Source of the DNA: an uncultured Eubacteriales bacterium
GTDB lineage: Bacteria; Bacillota; Clostridia; Peptostreptococcales; Anaerovoracaceae
Reading direction: 5' to 3'
NCBI GenBank assembly: GCA_910583765.1
Contig: CAJTYS010000009.1
Span: forward strand, 41,176 to 105,175
DNA: 64,000 nt
The notes beneath the pieces were generated by a model. It was not told where the DNA came from, made no database searches, and saw nothing but the letters and a program-made list of their open reading frames with translations. The position numbers and the translations under genes were made by a program. Below are positions 51,525 to 59,322 of this stretch, in pieces; the first letter of the stretch is position 1; every line of letters starts with the position of its first letter.

Positions 51525-52952
51525 TTATACGAGTAAGCTGATCGGATTTTCCAGCAGCTTTTTGATCTCTGTCACGAATTGGGCCGCTAACAGACCATCG
51601 ATGATCCTATGATCCACTGTGAGCTGAATGTTCATCATCGGTCTGATCTCAATGCTCTTGTTTCCAGCCTCATCTGCGATCACCACTGGCTCGTCTTTTG
51701 TGGAACTGATGGACAGGATACCCACTTCCGGCGGATTGATGATGGCGGTGAAGTTTTCGATTCCAAACATTCCCAAATTGGAAATAGTAAAGGTCCCGCC
51801 TGTGTATTCCTGGATCGCCAGCTTGCCTTGTCTCGCTTTGTCAAACAGCGGTGTCGCAGCTTTGGAAAGTTCCACCACACTGAGATTCTGCGCGTCTTTC
51901 ACGTTAGGGACAATCAGGCCGGTCGGAGAAGCGACCGCGATCCCCAGATTGACGCTCTTGTATTTGACAATGGTGTCACCAACCAGGGAAGCGTTCATTT
52001 CAGGATACTTTTGCAAAGCAATGATCGTTGCTCTTGCGATGTAATCTGTCACAGACGTCTTCTTGTCCTGCGCGCCATTGACTTGCTTTCTGGTTTCCAG
52101 CAATTTCTGCAGGTCCACTTTCTGCGTGAAGTATAGGTGCGGCGCAGTGAATTTGCTCTCGGACATCCTGTCTCCGATGACTTTTCTCACACCTGCGTAA
52201 GGAACTTTCTCCAATATTTCCTTGCCGTCTTCTGTAAATTCCCCAGCGCCGTCCGCCGCATCCGCCTGAGCCGCGTCTGATTTGTTTCCTGCGGCTTTCT
52301 TGGCCTGAACCGCAGCTGCCACGTCTTCTTTCATAATCTTCCCATGAACGCCTGTGCCTGTGATGGCTGCCAGATCAATGCCTTCTGCCTGAGCCATGGC
52401 CGCTGCCACTGGTGTCGCTTTCACTTTGTTGGATGCCAGATAATCTAAGATATCCTGCTCGCAGATACCGCCCTGCCAGCCTGTGCCTGCGATCTCCAGA
52501 CCTTCTAATGACAAATCGTTTTCCGCGGCCACTCGTCTTGCCCGAGGGCTGATCTTTAACCTGCCATTTGCGCCAGTGATCGCTGCGGGCACCTTTGCTT
52601 CTGCTTTTTCCGCAGGGGCTTCTGCCGCTGCCGGAGCTTCTTCCTCAGCAGCAGCGACTCCACCGCCTTGCAGCTGTGCGATAGCATCCGCAATGACAGC
52701 GGACGCGTCTTCATCTTCCCCGCCTACGACTGCGATAGGAAGTGTCACGGGGATCTGATCTCCTTCTGTGATCAGCAATTTCTTTACCACGCCGTCAGAT
52801 GTGGCTTCTATATCCATGTTGGTTTTATCTGTCTCTACGGAGAAAAGCGGCTCTCCTTTGGAAATAGCGTCGCCTTCGCTCTTGTACCACTGAACCAGCT
52901 TGCCTTCATTCATGTTGAAGCCCAGCTTTGGCATAATAATAATTTCTGCCAT
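51525..52952 (-). CDS. dihydrolipoyl acyltransferase (E2)
   Basis: A 475-residue E2. Lipoyl domain at residues 1-80 (Lys in SVETDKTNMDIEA), an Ala/Glu linker, a peripheral subunit-binding domain near residues 130-165 (ISPRARRVAAENDLSLEGL) plus a second such piece (IDLAAITGTGVHGKIMKEDV), and the C-terminal catalytic domain with TVDHRIIDGLLAAQFV holding the His/Asp pair. It moves the acyl group from E1 to CoA. The gene lies 14 bp after E1 beta. Acetoin, pyruvate or branched-chain specificity cannot be read from the motifs; context favours an acetoin-type complex. Confidence 0.93.
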   Translation of the reverse strand: MAEIIIMPKLGFNMNEGKLVQWYKSEGDAISKGEPLFSVETDKTNMDIEATSDGVVKKLLITEGDQIPVTLPIAVVGGEDEDASAVIADAIAQLQGGGVAAAEEEAPAAAEAPAEKAEAKVPAAITGANGRLKISPRARRVAAENDLSLEGLEIAGTGWQGGICEQDILDYLASNKVKATPVAAAMAQAEGIDLAAITGTGVHGKIMKEDVAAAVQAKKAAGNKSDAAQADAADGAGEFTEDGKEILEKVPYAGVRKVIGDRMSESKFTAPHLYFTQKVDLQKLLETRKQVNGAQDKKTSVTDYIARATIIALQKYPEMNASLVGDTIVKYKSVNLGIAVASPTGLIVPNVKDAQNLSVVELSKAATPLFDKARQGKLAIQEYTGGTFTISNLGMFGIENFTAIINPPEVGILSISSTKDEPVVIADEAGNKSIEIRPMMNIQLTVDHRIIDGLLAAQFVTEIKKLLENPISLLV

Positions 52953-52966
52953 GTCGCTACTCCTCT

Positions 52967-53947
52967 CTATTTGAAATATGTCTTGACTTTATCGTATACC
53001 TTATCCGCAGATGGGATCAGCGGGAATTCCAGGGCCGGGCTGAATGGCAGCGGCACGTTCGGGTTGTTGACTCTGCCGCATGGCGCGTCCAAATAATAGA
53101 ACACTTCATCAGCTACAGCGGCCGCTATTTCTGCTCCAATGCCGCAGCGTTCGTGGGCTTCATCGGCTACGATGAGTTTTCCCGTCTTCTTCACGGATTC
53201 AATGATGGTTTCTTTGTCCAGAGGGACGATAGTCCGCAGGTCGATGACTTCACAGTCAATGCCCTCTTTTGCCAGCTTTTCAGCAGCTTCTTCGGATTTC
53301 ATGACCATGGAAGACGTTGCGACGATGGTGATGTCTTTTCCTTCTCTGGCGATGCGAGCCTTTCCAAATGGAATCGGTTCCACCACATCATCGATTTCGT
53401 AAGTCTTGTTGTATTCCATTTTGTGCTCAAATAAAATGACTGGGTCATTGTCCCTGATCGCGGTCTTCAGCAGTCCCTTTACTTCCTGGGCTGTGGACGG
53501 CACGACTACTTTGCAGCCAGGGAACTGGGATACCAGTGCCTGCATGGACTGAGAATGCTGAGCCGCGGAAGATCTGCCTGCGCCGATGGGACAGCGGATG
53601 GTCATTGGAACATTTGCCTGTCCGCCGGACATGTAGCGGATCTTCGCCATCTGGTTGATGACCTGGTCCGCGGCTACCAGCAAAAAGTCGGAGAACATCA
53701 GCTCTACTACTGGCCGCAGGCCGGTCAGCGCCATGCCAACGCCCATTCCCACGATCCCTTGCTCGGAAATCGGAGAATCCTTGACACGCAAGTCACCGTA
53801 TTTTTCCATGAGTCCTACGGTCGTCTTAAAATTGCCTCCAATAAAACCGATATCTTCGCCGATCATGACGATATTTTCATCCCGTGCCATTTCTTCATCT
53901 AAGGCTTCGCAAACTGCCTGTGCGTATTTAATCTGTTTCATTGCCAA
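52967..53947 (-). CDS. 2-oxoacid/acetoin dehydrogenase E1 beta subunit
   Basis: A 326-residue thiamine-diphosphate enzyme subunit. MKQIKYAQAVCEALDEEMARDENIV at the N-terminus, then GEDIGFIGGNFKTTVGL, the conserved SPISEQGIVGMGVGMALTGLRPVVE and the C-terminal ITIVATSSMVMKSEEAAEKL. It pairs with the alpha subunit to decarboxylate the substrate or cleave acetoin. It starts 46 bp after E1 alpha. Confidence 0.94.
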   Translation of the reverse strand: MAMKQIKYAQAVCEALDEEMARDENIVMIGEDIGFIGGNFKTTVGLMEKYGDLRVKDSPISEQGIVGMGVGMALTGLRPVVELMFSDFLLVAADQVINQMAKIRYMSGGQANVPMTIRCPIGAGRSSAAQHSQSMQALVSQFPGCKVVVPSTAQEVKGLLKTAIRDNDPVILFEHKMEYNKTYEIDDVVEPIPFGKARIAREGKDITIVATSSMVMKSEEAAEKLAKEGIDCEVIDLRTIVPLDKETIIESVKKTGKLIVADEAHERCGIGAEIAAAVADEVFYYLDAPCGRVNNPNVPLPFSPALEFPLIPSADKVYDKVKTYFK

Positions 53948-53993
53948 TTCCTTTCTCTCTTTTCTAAAACATCAAGCTCTGGCTGTCACTGTT

Positions 53994-54983
53994 TTACAGC
54001 GTGCCTTCCTGAAATACGTCTGTAAACGCGTCCGCTGCGTCTGGATATGGGCTATCTGCCGCGAATTTCACAGCTTCCTGGATTTCCGCTTCGATTTTTT
54101 CTTCCAGAGCGCTGACTTCTGCTTCTGTCACCTTCCCAGATTCGATCATTTCTTTTCTCAGATTCTTCACTGGGCACCGCTCCATCCACTCTTCTTTCTC
54201 TGTCTTGTTCCTTCTCTGCCTGTATTCAGCTGGGTCCCCTACGTGGTGGCCCTGCCATCTGTAAGTCTTGCACTCGATGATAGTCGGGCCCTTGCCTTCT
54301 CTTGCCCGTTTTACCGCTTTTCCAGCAGCTTCATAAACCGCGATCACGTCCATGCCGTCTACGACAACGCCAGGGATGTCATAAGCCTTTGCTCTCACTG
54401 CCAGGTCCGGTGTGTTGGTCACGTCACGGATGTCAACAGAAATGCCATACAGATTGTTTTCGATCACATACACGCAAGGCAGATCCCATGCTGCCGCCAT
54501 ATTGATGCTTTCGTGGAAAGTCCCCTCGTTTGTGGCAGAATCTCCCATAAAGGACACTGCCACCTGATCGGTCTTTTTGTATTTCGCTGTGTATGCCGCG
54601 CCTGTGGCGATTGGAATCTCTCCGCCAACGATCCCATTGGCTCCCAGAATGCCTTTGTCCATTGCCATGATGTGCATGGAACCGCCTTTTCCATTGGAAT
54701 ACCCTGTCTGTTTCCCCAGGATCTCAGCCATCATCTTGCTGATGTCCGCGCCCCGAGCCACCAGGTGTCCGTGTCCTCTGTGGGTGCTGCCAATGTAGTC
54801 ATTGTCTTTCAGCGCGGCGCACACACCTGTGGCTACCGCTTCTTCACCCATGTAAAGGTGAGCCAGTCCTGCCATCATGCCCTTTTTGTAAAACTCGAAG
54901 GTTTCTTCTTCAAATCTTCTCATTTTGAACATGGTTTCATAAAAACTCATTAACTGATCCGCATTATACTTCGCAACGTTCAT
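53994..54983 (-). CDS. 2-oxoacid/acetoin dehydrogenase E1 alpha subunit
   Basis: A 329-residue thiamine-diphosphate subunit. FYETMFKMRRFEEET at the N-terminus, GLAHLYMGEEAVATGVCAAL, STHRGHGHLVARGADI, KGGSMHIMAMDKGILGANGIVG and the cofactor motif MGDSATNEGTFHESINMAA. The HLYMGEEAVAVG and KGGSMH patterns are typical of the AcoA group. The start at 54983 is chosen because GAGGAGG lies 6 bases upstream; the in-frame start at 55076 would run back through the sigma-54 promoter. First gene of the four-gene operon. Confidence 0.94.
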   Translation of the reverse strand: MNVAKYNADQLMSFYETMFKMRRFEEETFEFYKKGMMAGLAHLYMGEEAVATGVCAALKDNDYIGSTHRGHGHLVARGADISKMMAEILGKQTGYSNGKGGSMHIMAMDKGILGANGIVGGEIPIATGAAYTAKYKKTDQVAVSFMGDSATNEGTFHESINMAAAWDLPCVYVIENNLYGISVDIRDVTNTPDLAVRAKAYDIPGVVVDGMDVIAVYEAAGKAVKRAREGKGPTIIECKTYRWQGHHVGDPAEYRQRRNKTEKEEWMERCPVKNLRKEMIESGKVTEAEVSALEEKIEAEIQEAVKFAADSPYPDAADAFTDVFQEGTL

Positions 54984-55050
54984 TATTGACCTCCTCGTTT
55001 GATTTGTGATTAGAGTAATATCTGTCATTTTGTTTGTTGTCCATATAAGA

Positions 55051-55066
55051 AGCAAGTGGCATGCCA
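55051..55066 (-). promoter_or_regulatory. sigma-54 promoter of the dehydrogenase operon
   Basis: On the minus strand TGGCATGCCACTTGCT has GG and GC at the exact -24/-12 spacing (12 bp from GG to GC) and matches the sigma-54 consensus TGGCAC-N5-TTGC well. It ends 67 bp before the E1 alpha start. It requires an enhancer-binding activator, not found in the window. Confidence 0.85.
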
Positions 55067-55197
55067 AAGTGACCATTTATTTTGCAAAAATTGCGCGTAT
55101 TCTTTATAAACCCTTTCATTTCAATGCTTTGTGCCCTTTTGTCCGATTGATATTTTTTCATTGCTCTCTGCGCCTCTGTGATTTCACTGTCCGGTTT

Positions 55198-55256
55198 TGA
55201 CATTTTGTCATAACCTCATGTCATTCTTTCATTCTCACCTTCACGACATTGTGTCA
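55198..55256 (-). promoter_or_regulatory. two predicted activator sites (13-bp operator)
   Basis: TGACATTTTGTCA (55198-55210, a near-perfect palindrome) and CGACATTGTGTCA (55244-55256) lie 130-190 bp upstream of the sigma-54 promoter, the usual place for enhancer sites. Matching sites occur upstream of the TRAP operon. A 79-codon minus-strand frame across this region is not supported. Confidence 0.7.
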
Positions 55257-55293
55257 CACCAAAAATTCTCGCCAAGGCAGTGTGCCTGCACAT

Positions 55294-55333
55294 GATAAAA
55301 TCCGGACAGACCTAAAGATCTCCGGATTTTATC
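55294..55333 (-). terminator. terminator of the TRAP operon
   Basis: A perfect 13-bp stem GATAAAATCCGGA/TCCGGATTTTATC with a 14-nt loop lies 44 bp past the dctM stop. It insulates the two sigma-54 operons. Confidence 0.85.
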
Positions 55334-55377
55334 ATGCAAAAGCTTATATAAGGATAATTGTGAGTCTGTTTGCTAGA

Positions 55378-56676
55378 TCAGCCTCCGATCAAAGCCGGCA
55401 GGAACATGGTCAGCTGCGGGATGTAAGTGACCAGCAGCAACACGAGTATCAGTACTGCCAAACATGGCAAGAGCCATTTGAACATCCTTTCCATCGGTGC
55501 GTCGGCGATCCTTGTGGCAATGAACAGGTTGACGCCAACTGGCGGTGTGCAAAGACCGATTGTAAGGTTCACCACCATGATCAAGCCGAAATGCAGCGGA
55601 TCCACTCCAATGGCAAGAGCCGTTGGAAGGAGCACTGGCGCCAGGAGTATGATCGCGGCGTATGTTTCCATAAACATTCCTACAAACAAAAGGAATATAT
55701 TGATGATCAGCAAGATGATGATCTTGTTAGAGGAAATCCCCATCAACGTGTTGGCTAGATTGGTTGGGATCTGTTCGATGGTCAGCAGTTTGCCCAGCGC
55801 TGAGGCGCATGCCACCAGCAGCATAACTGTACCTGTTGTTTCTACCGTATGCTTGATGATCTTTGGAATGTCCTTAATCTTGAACTCCTTGTACACGAAC
55901 AAGCTGATGATAATCGCGTAGTCGCATGCGATGATCGCGGCTTCTGTCGGTGTCACGATGCCGCCATAGATGCCGCCAAGGATGATAACTGGCACCATGA
56001 TGGCCCAGATTCCTTCTTTCAGCGCCTGCTTCAAAGGTGGGATGTCGATTTCTTCTTTGCTAACAGTTGTCTTGTCCAGTCCCCAGTGATATTTTTTACA
56101 TAAGAATCGATTCAGAAGAATGAGCGCTATGGCCATTAAAAACCCCGGCACGACTCCGGCAATGAACAGGTCCGTGATGGATACCTGGCAAGCCACCCCA
56201 TAGAGGATCATAGCAACGCTTGGCGGGATAATTGGCCCCAAGGCTCCTGCCGTGGCCGCCAATGCTGAAGCATATCCTTTATCATATCCTTCTTTGACCA
56301 TTTCCGGTATCGTGATGCCGCCGATGCAGGCCACAGTCGCTGTTCCCGATCCCGCAATGGCCGCGAAGATCATGCTGGCCACCACTGTGACCGCCCCTAA
56401 CGCGCCTACCAAACCTCCAATCGCCGCGCGGCACAAGTTAATGAGTCGTTTCGAGATGCCGCCCTGCATCATCAGATCCCCTGCAAGGATGAAAAATGGG
56501 ATGGCGATCAGGGTAAAGGAATCCATGGATGTAAAGTACACGTTCGTCACCATGTCCATTGGCGCGTTGCTCAAGAACAGGCAATATCCAACGCTGGCCA
56601 CGCCCAACGCAATCATGATTGGAACATGGAAGAACAGCATGACAATAAAAATCAATATCATAATCAATCCTGACAT
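55378..56676 (-). CDS. dctM: TRAP transporter large permease
   Basis: A 432-residue DctM-type protein with about 12 membrane helices. LIMILIFIVMLFFHVPIMIALG at the N-terminus; conserved stretches include FILAGDLMMQGGISKRLI, AAIAGSGTATVACIGGI, GALGPIIPPSVAMILYG and a C-terminal CTPPVGVNLFIA. It forms the Na+-driven channel of a tripartite TRAP system. Its start shares a base with the dctQ stop (TAATG). The substrate is an organic acid or similar small anion. Confidence 0.95.
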   Translation of the reverse strand: MSGLIMILIFIVMLFFHVPIMIALGVASVGYCLFLSNAPMDMVTNVYFTSMDSFTLIAIPFFILAGDLMMQGGISKRLINLCRAAIGGLVGALGAVTVVASMIFAAIAGSGTATVACIGGITIPEMVKEGYDKGYASALAATAGALGPIIPPSVAMILYGVACQVSITDLFIAGVVPGFLMAIALILLNRFLCKKYHWGLDKTTVSKEEIDIPPLKQALKEGIWAIMVPVIILGGIYGGIVTPTEAAIIACDYAIIISLFVYKEFKIKDIPKIIKHTVETTGTVMLLVACASALGKLLTIEQIPTNLANTLMGISSNKIIILLIINIFLLFVGMFMETYAAIILLAPVLLPTALAIGVDPLHFGLIMVVNLTIGLCTPPVGVNLFIATRIADAPMERMFKWLLPCLAVLILVLLLVTYIPQLTMFLPALIGG

Positions 56677-57233
56677 TATTCTTCACCGCCCTTTCCTTCT
56701 GCGATCAGCTCTTCGGCTGCTTCCTCACTGGTCTTTTCCTCCAGCAGTTCCGGATGTTTGATATAACGGATCTCCAGCTGCACCAAACGAATCGCCATCA
56801 AGATATGAGCGATCGGTATGATGCATTGCACATACGCCATTGGAATCCCCATGGCAATGGATCTTGTCCCTGTGTTATAAATATCCATGACCCATGTGCC
56901 GCTGAAATAGGCTACAACTATAGAGTAAACGAAAAAGATGATGACACTGAAATGGCGGATTGCCTTTCTCATTTTTTTCGGCCATACTTTCAGCAAAAGG
57001 TCAACTTTAATGTGGGAATCCTGGTAAATCGCGTACACTGCGGCCAGGTAAGCCAACCATACGAGCCCGTACCTGGAAATCTCATCGATCCACGCATAGG
57101 AAACCCCACTTATATATCTGGCAAAAACCTGTACTGTAAGGATTACAAGCATTGCAATGACAATGCAAATTCCGATTGTGCTTTCGATCTTGTTATACCA
57201 TCGTTCCCTGCTTTCTTCTTTCACGATTTCCAC
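56676..57233 (-). CDS. dctQ: TRAP transporter small permease
   Basis: A 185-residue DctQ-type protein with four membrane helices; the conserved SYAWIDEISRYGLVWLAYLAAVYA segment and the HIKVDLLLKVWP motif are clear. The acidic C-terminal tail (EEKTSEEAAEELIAEGKGGEE) is unusual in length. It pairs with DctM. The start has GGAGGT. It lies 136 bp after dctP. Confidence 0.93.
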   Translation of the reverse strand: MEIVKEESRERWYNKIESTIGICIVIAMLVILTVQVFARYISGVSYAWIDEISRYGLVWLAYLAAVYAIYQDSHIKVDLLLKVWPKKMRKAIRHFSVIIFFVYSIVVAYFSGTWVMDIYNTGTRSIAMGIPMAYVQCIIPIAHILMAIRLVQLEIRYIKHPELLEEKTSEEAAEELIAEGKGGEE

Positions 57234-57271
57234 CTCCTAGTATCGATTCTGTCAGGGGAGGCCGCCTCATA

Positions 57272-57342
57272 GCCGATCGAAGGGATCGGCTGCGGGCCTG
57301 CCTTCTTTTGATAAGGAGGCTGCCAAACTGACAGCCCTTATC
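57272..57342 (-). promoter_or_regulatory. intercistronic hairpins between dctP and dctQ
   Basis: Two hairpins: GCCGATC/GATCGGC at 57272-57290 and an imperfect GATAAGG...CCTTATC at 57310-57342. Neither has a good T run, so they are more likely to protect the dctP message and raise binding-protein output than to stop transcription. Confidence 0.5.
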
Positions 57343-57369
57343 CTTTTGTACGTTCAAAACAATGTGATT

Positions 57370-58440
57370 CTATTTTCCAAAGATATCTGCTTCAGTCTTG
57401 TTCAATACCTGCAGCACGCCATCAACAACGCCATCGCCGCACGCAGCCTTATTCTTTGCAAACAAGTCTTTTGTCGCGGCTTTGAATGGAGCCAATTCTT
57501 CGTCTGTGTATTCTTTTACTTTTACATTCATTTTCTCGGAAAGTTCCTTCATCGCGTCTTCATCCGCGATCTGTTCCTGTTCTCTCGCATAGTCGAGCCA
57601 TTCGTTCATGGTGTCGTCAAACACAGTTTTCAGATCGTCTGGCAGCGCGTCATACCAAGTTGTGCTGACTGTTGGCAGATGGAAGTGCGCAGTTGCTCTG
57701 ATGACAGACAGGGAATCCACAACTTCACCGAATCTGTCAGCAACATACAGGTTTGTGGCTGTCAAAGAACCATCTACTGTTCCCTGCTGAATCGCGGTGT
57801 ACAGTTCGCCGTAAGCCACTGTGCTGGCGGAGCCGCCCAGCGCTTTGATCAATCCCTGCTGCATGTCAGTAGCCATGGTCCTTACTTTCTTTCCCTTTAA
57901 ATCAGTTGGGGAAGCGATTGGCTCCTGGCCTTTCAGACCAACGGATAACCAACCTTTTACCAATCCGCCGTAAACTTTTACGCCAGCATTGTCAGCCAGA
58001 GGCTTTGCCCAGTCTTTTGCCAGGTCACTGTCTAGCACCTTGTAAATCTCATCCCAATCCGTAAACAGGTACGGCATTTCAAAAATTCTGTATTCCGGAA
58101 TGTCAACCAACGCGGAAAGCGCGTGAGTCGGGACCGGAACCATGGAAACCGTGCCGGCACGCACTAATTCTGCCAGTTCAGTATCGCTGCCCGCCATTGT
58201 TCCACCCGCATAAATTTCTGTCTTGATCTTGCCGCCGGAATTTTCTTCGAGCATTTCACCCAGCTTTGTGAAGTACTGCCCTGCCGCTGAATTCTCTGTC
58301 TGCAAATGCGCGATGGTGAACGTCTGCGCGCCATCGCCTGATGATTCGCCGGATGAATCTCCTCCTCCGCATCCTGAAAACGCGAAAGTGATGCCTAGCG
58401 CCATTACAACGGCTACCAATAGTGATAATTTTTTCTTCAT
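57370..58440 (-). CDS. dctP: TRAP transporter substrate-binding lipoprotein
   Basis: A 356-residue DctP-type binding protein. Lipoprotein signal LVAVVMALGITFAFSGCGGG with the lipidated Cys at about residue 24, then a Ser/Gly linker. The binding domain begins TFTIAHLQTENSAAGQYFTKL and includes DLKGKKVRTM and the carboxylate-binding region around GELYTAIQQGTVDGSL. Lipid anchoring is normal for Gram-positive TRAP proteins. First gene of the TRAP operon. GAGGAGG lies before the ATG. The ligand may be linked to the dehydrogenase pathway since both operons share regulatory sites. Confidence 0.94.
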   Translation of the reverse strand: MKKKLSLLVAVVMALGITFAFSGCGGGDSSGESSGDGAQTFTIAHLQTENSAAGQYFTKLGEMLEENSGGKIKTEIYAGGTMAGSDTELAELVRAGTVSMVPVPTHALSALVDIPEYRIFEMPYLFTDWDEIYKVLDSDLAKDWAKPLADNAGVKVYGGLVKGWLSVGLKGQEPIASPTDLKGKKVRTMATDMQQGLIKALGGSASTVAYGELYTAIQQGTVDGSLTATNLYVADRFGEVVDSLSVIRATAHFHLPTVSTTWYDALPDDLKTVFDDTMNEWLDYAREQEQIADEDAMKELSEKMNVKVKEYTDEELAPFKAATKDLFAKNKAACGDGVVDGVLQVLNKTEADIFGK

Positions 58441-58506
58441 TGTTTCTCCTCCTCAAAAGTTTTTTGATGATGCAACTGCTGTTGAAATCAATCACCAATA
58501 GTATTA

Positions 58507-58522
58507 TGCTAGTTTCGTGCCA
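58507..58522 (-). promoter_or_regulatory. sigma-54 promoter of the TRAP operon
   Basis: On the minus strand TGGCACGAAACTAGCA has GG and GC in the exact -24/-12 spacing; only the T of TTGC is changed. It lies about 70 bp before the dctP start. Confidence 0.8.
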
Positions 58523-58628
58523 AATCGTGCCACATTCCTTTTTCATGTCCAAAATTTATTTCAAAAAAGCGCATTAGCCTTTATTTTTACACAAAAACTT
58601 ACTGTTCAGCAATTTATATTTTCTAGTA

Positions 58629-58701
58629 TGACACAATGGTGTGCGTGCCAGTGTGTGCCAGAACTCTTGTCATTTTGTCACAGACTAAGGACATTTCGTC
58701 A
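58629..58701 (-). promoter_or_regulatory. three predicted activator sites (13-bp operator)
   Basis: Plus-strand 58668-58680 reads TGTCATTTTGTCA and 58689-58701 GGACATTTCGTCA; 58629-58641 read on the minus strand is CACCATTGTGTCA. All share ATT..GTCA with the sites before the dehydrogenase operon, 110-180 bp upstream of the promoter. Confidence 0.65.
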
Positions 58702-58749
58702 CGAGCTGTCATATATTTTGTAGCAATCAAAAAATAGTGGGAAAACAAA

Positions 58750-58971
58750 CCGTCATGGACAGCAAAGTCTCCACTTCGTCCAGAGAAAATCATCAACGTA
58801 GAGATGCAGGTGGAAGGGCTAAAGCATTACGCCAACAGGAGCCTCCTCTACACGGGACAAATTTCCGAGGAAAGCTTGGAATCGGGCAGGGATTATGATA
58901 GAATCAAAAAAGTAGCACACATCAGCATCGTCAGCGGCAATACTGGTAAAGCAAGCTGGGACAGCTACTGA
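58750..58971 (+). pseudogene. Rpn/PDDEXK-type nuclease (transposase-like) remnant
   Basis: An open fragment reads PEKIINVEMQVEGLKHYANR, then LLYTGQISEESLESGRDYDR and IKKVAHISI. The INVEMQ strand, the R...LLY..Q helix and G.DY..(L/I)KKV are hallmarks of the Rpn family (PF12784). It lacks a start and the front of the nuclease domain and stops early. It points away from the neighbouring operons. The rest of 58441-59020 holds only the regulatory sites listed. Confidence 0.65.
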
Positions 58972-59020
58972 AACATAAGAAAGCAGTGAGGCATATGCTT
59001 CTATCGGAAAGAATGCATAA

Positions 59021-59055
59021 TAAAGCGGGAGAAATGACTGATTCCTCCCGCTTTA
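59021..59055 (-). terminator. terminator of the symporter operon
   Basis: TAAAGCGGGAG pairs perfectly with CTCCCGCTTTA across a 13-nt loop, followed on the minus strand by TTATTATGC. It lies 18 bp past the last small gene. Confidence 0.8.
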
Positions 59056-59072
59056 CTTATTTCTAATCTTTC

Positions 59073-59186
59073 TTATTTGTTATTTTTTCTTGCTTTTTCT
59101 TTCTGGAAACCGACAAAAGCACTGATTCCGAAAAAGACCATGATGCCCATGCATCCTAACATATAGACTTGAGCTACTCCATCCAT
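59073..59186 (-). CDS. small membrane protein, symporter accessory candidate 2
   Basis: A 37-codon gene with AAGGAGGA before the ATG. The peptide begins MDGVAQVYMLGCMGIMVFF and ends in a basic tail KEKARKNNK: one membrane helix, tail inside. It follows the other small gene by 19 bp and precedes the operon terminator. Its place suggests a subunit or stability factor for the SSS symporter. Confidence 0.75.
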   Translation of the reverse strand: MDGVAQVYMLGCMGIMVFFGISAFVGFQKEKARKNNK

Positions 59187-59205
59187 GCGTATCTTCCTCC
59201 TTCTG

Positions 59206-59310
59206 TTACTTGTTCTTGCCGGCCTTGCTAGCAACGGTGGAAATCACCTGTCCCACTGCGCAGCATACCAGAATCGCAACTAATGTTGAAATAAATAATT
59301 GTACGAACAT
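59206..59310 (-). CDS. small membrane protein, symporter accessory candidate 1
   Basis: A 34-codon gene with AAGGAGG before the ATG, 12 bp after the symporter stop. The peptide starts MFVQLFISTLVAILVCCAVG and ends KAGKNK, one hydrophobic helix with a basic tail. Small one-helix partners are known for several SSS and related transporters; assignment here is by context. Confidence 0.75.
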   Translation of the reverse strand: MFVQLFISTLVAILVCCAVGQVISTVASKAGKNK

Positions 59311-59322
59311 ATCTCTTCCTCC

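Noticed and set aside
54964..55203. A 79-codon minus-strand frame upstream of the E1 alpha gene
   Set aside because: It overlaps the sigma-54 promoter and operator region and the start of E1 alpha, has no ribosome site of note and no recognisable protein features.
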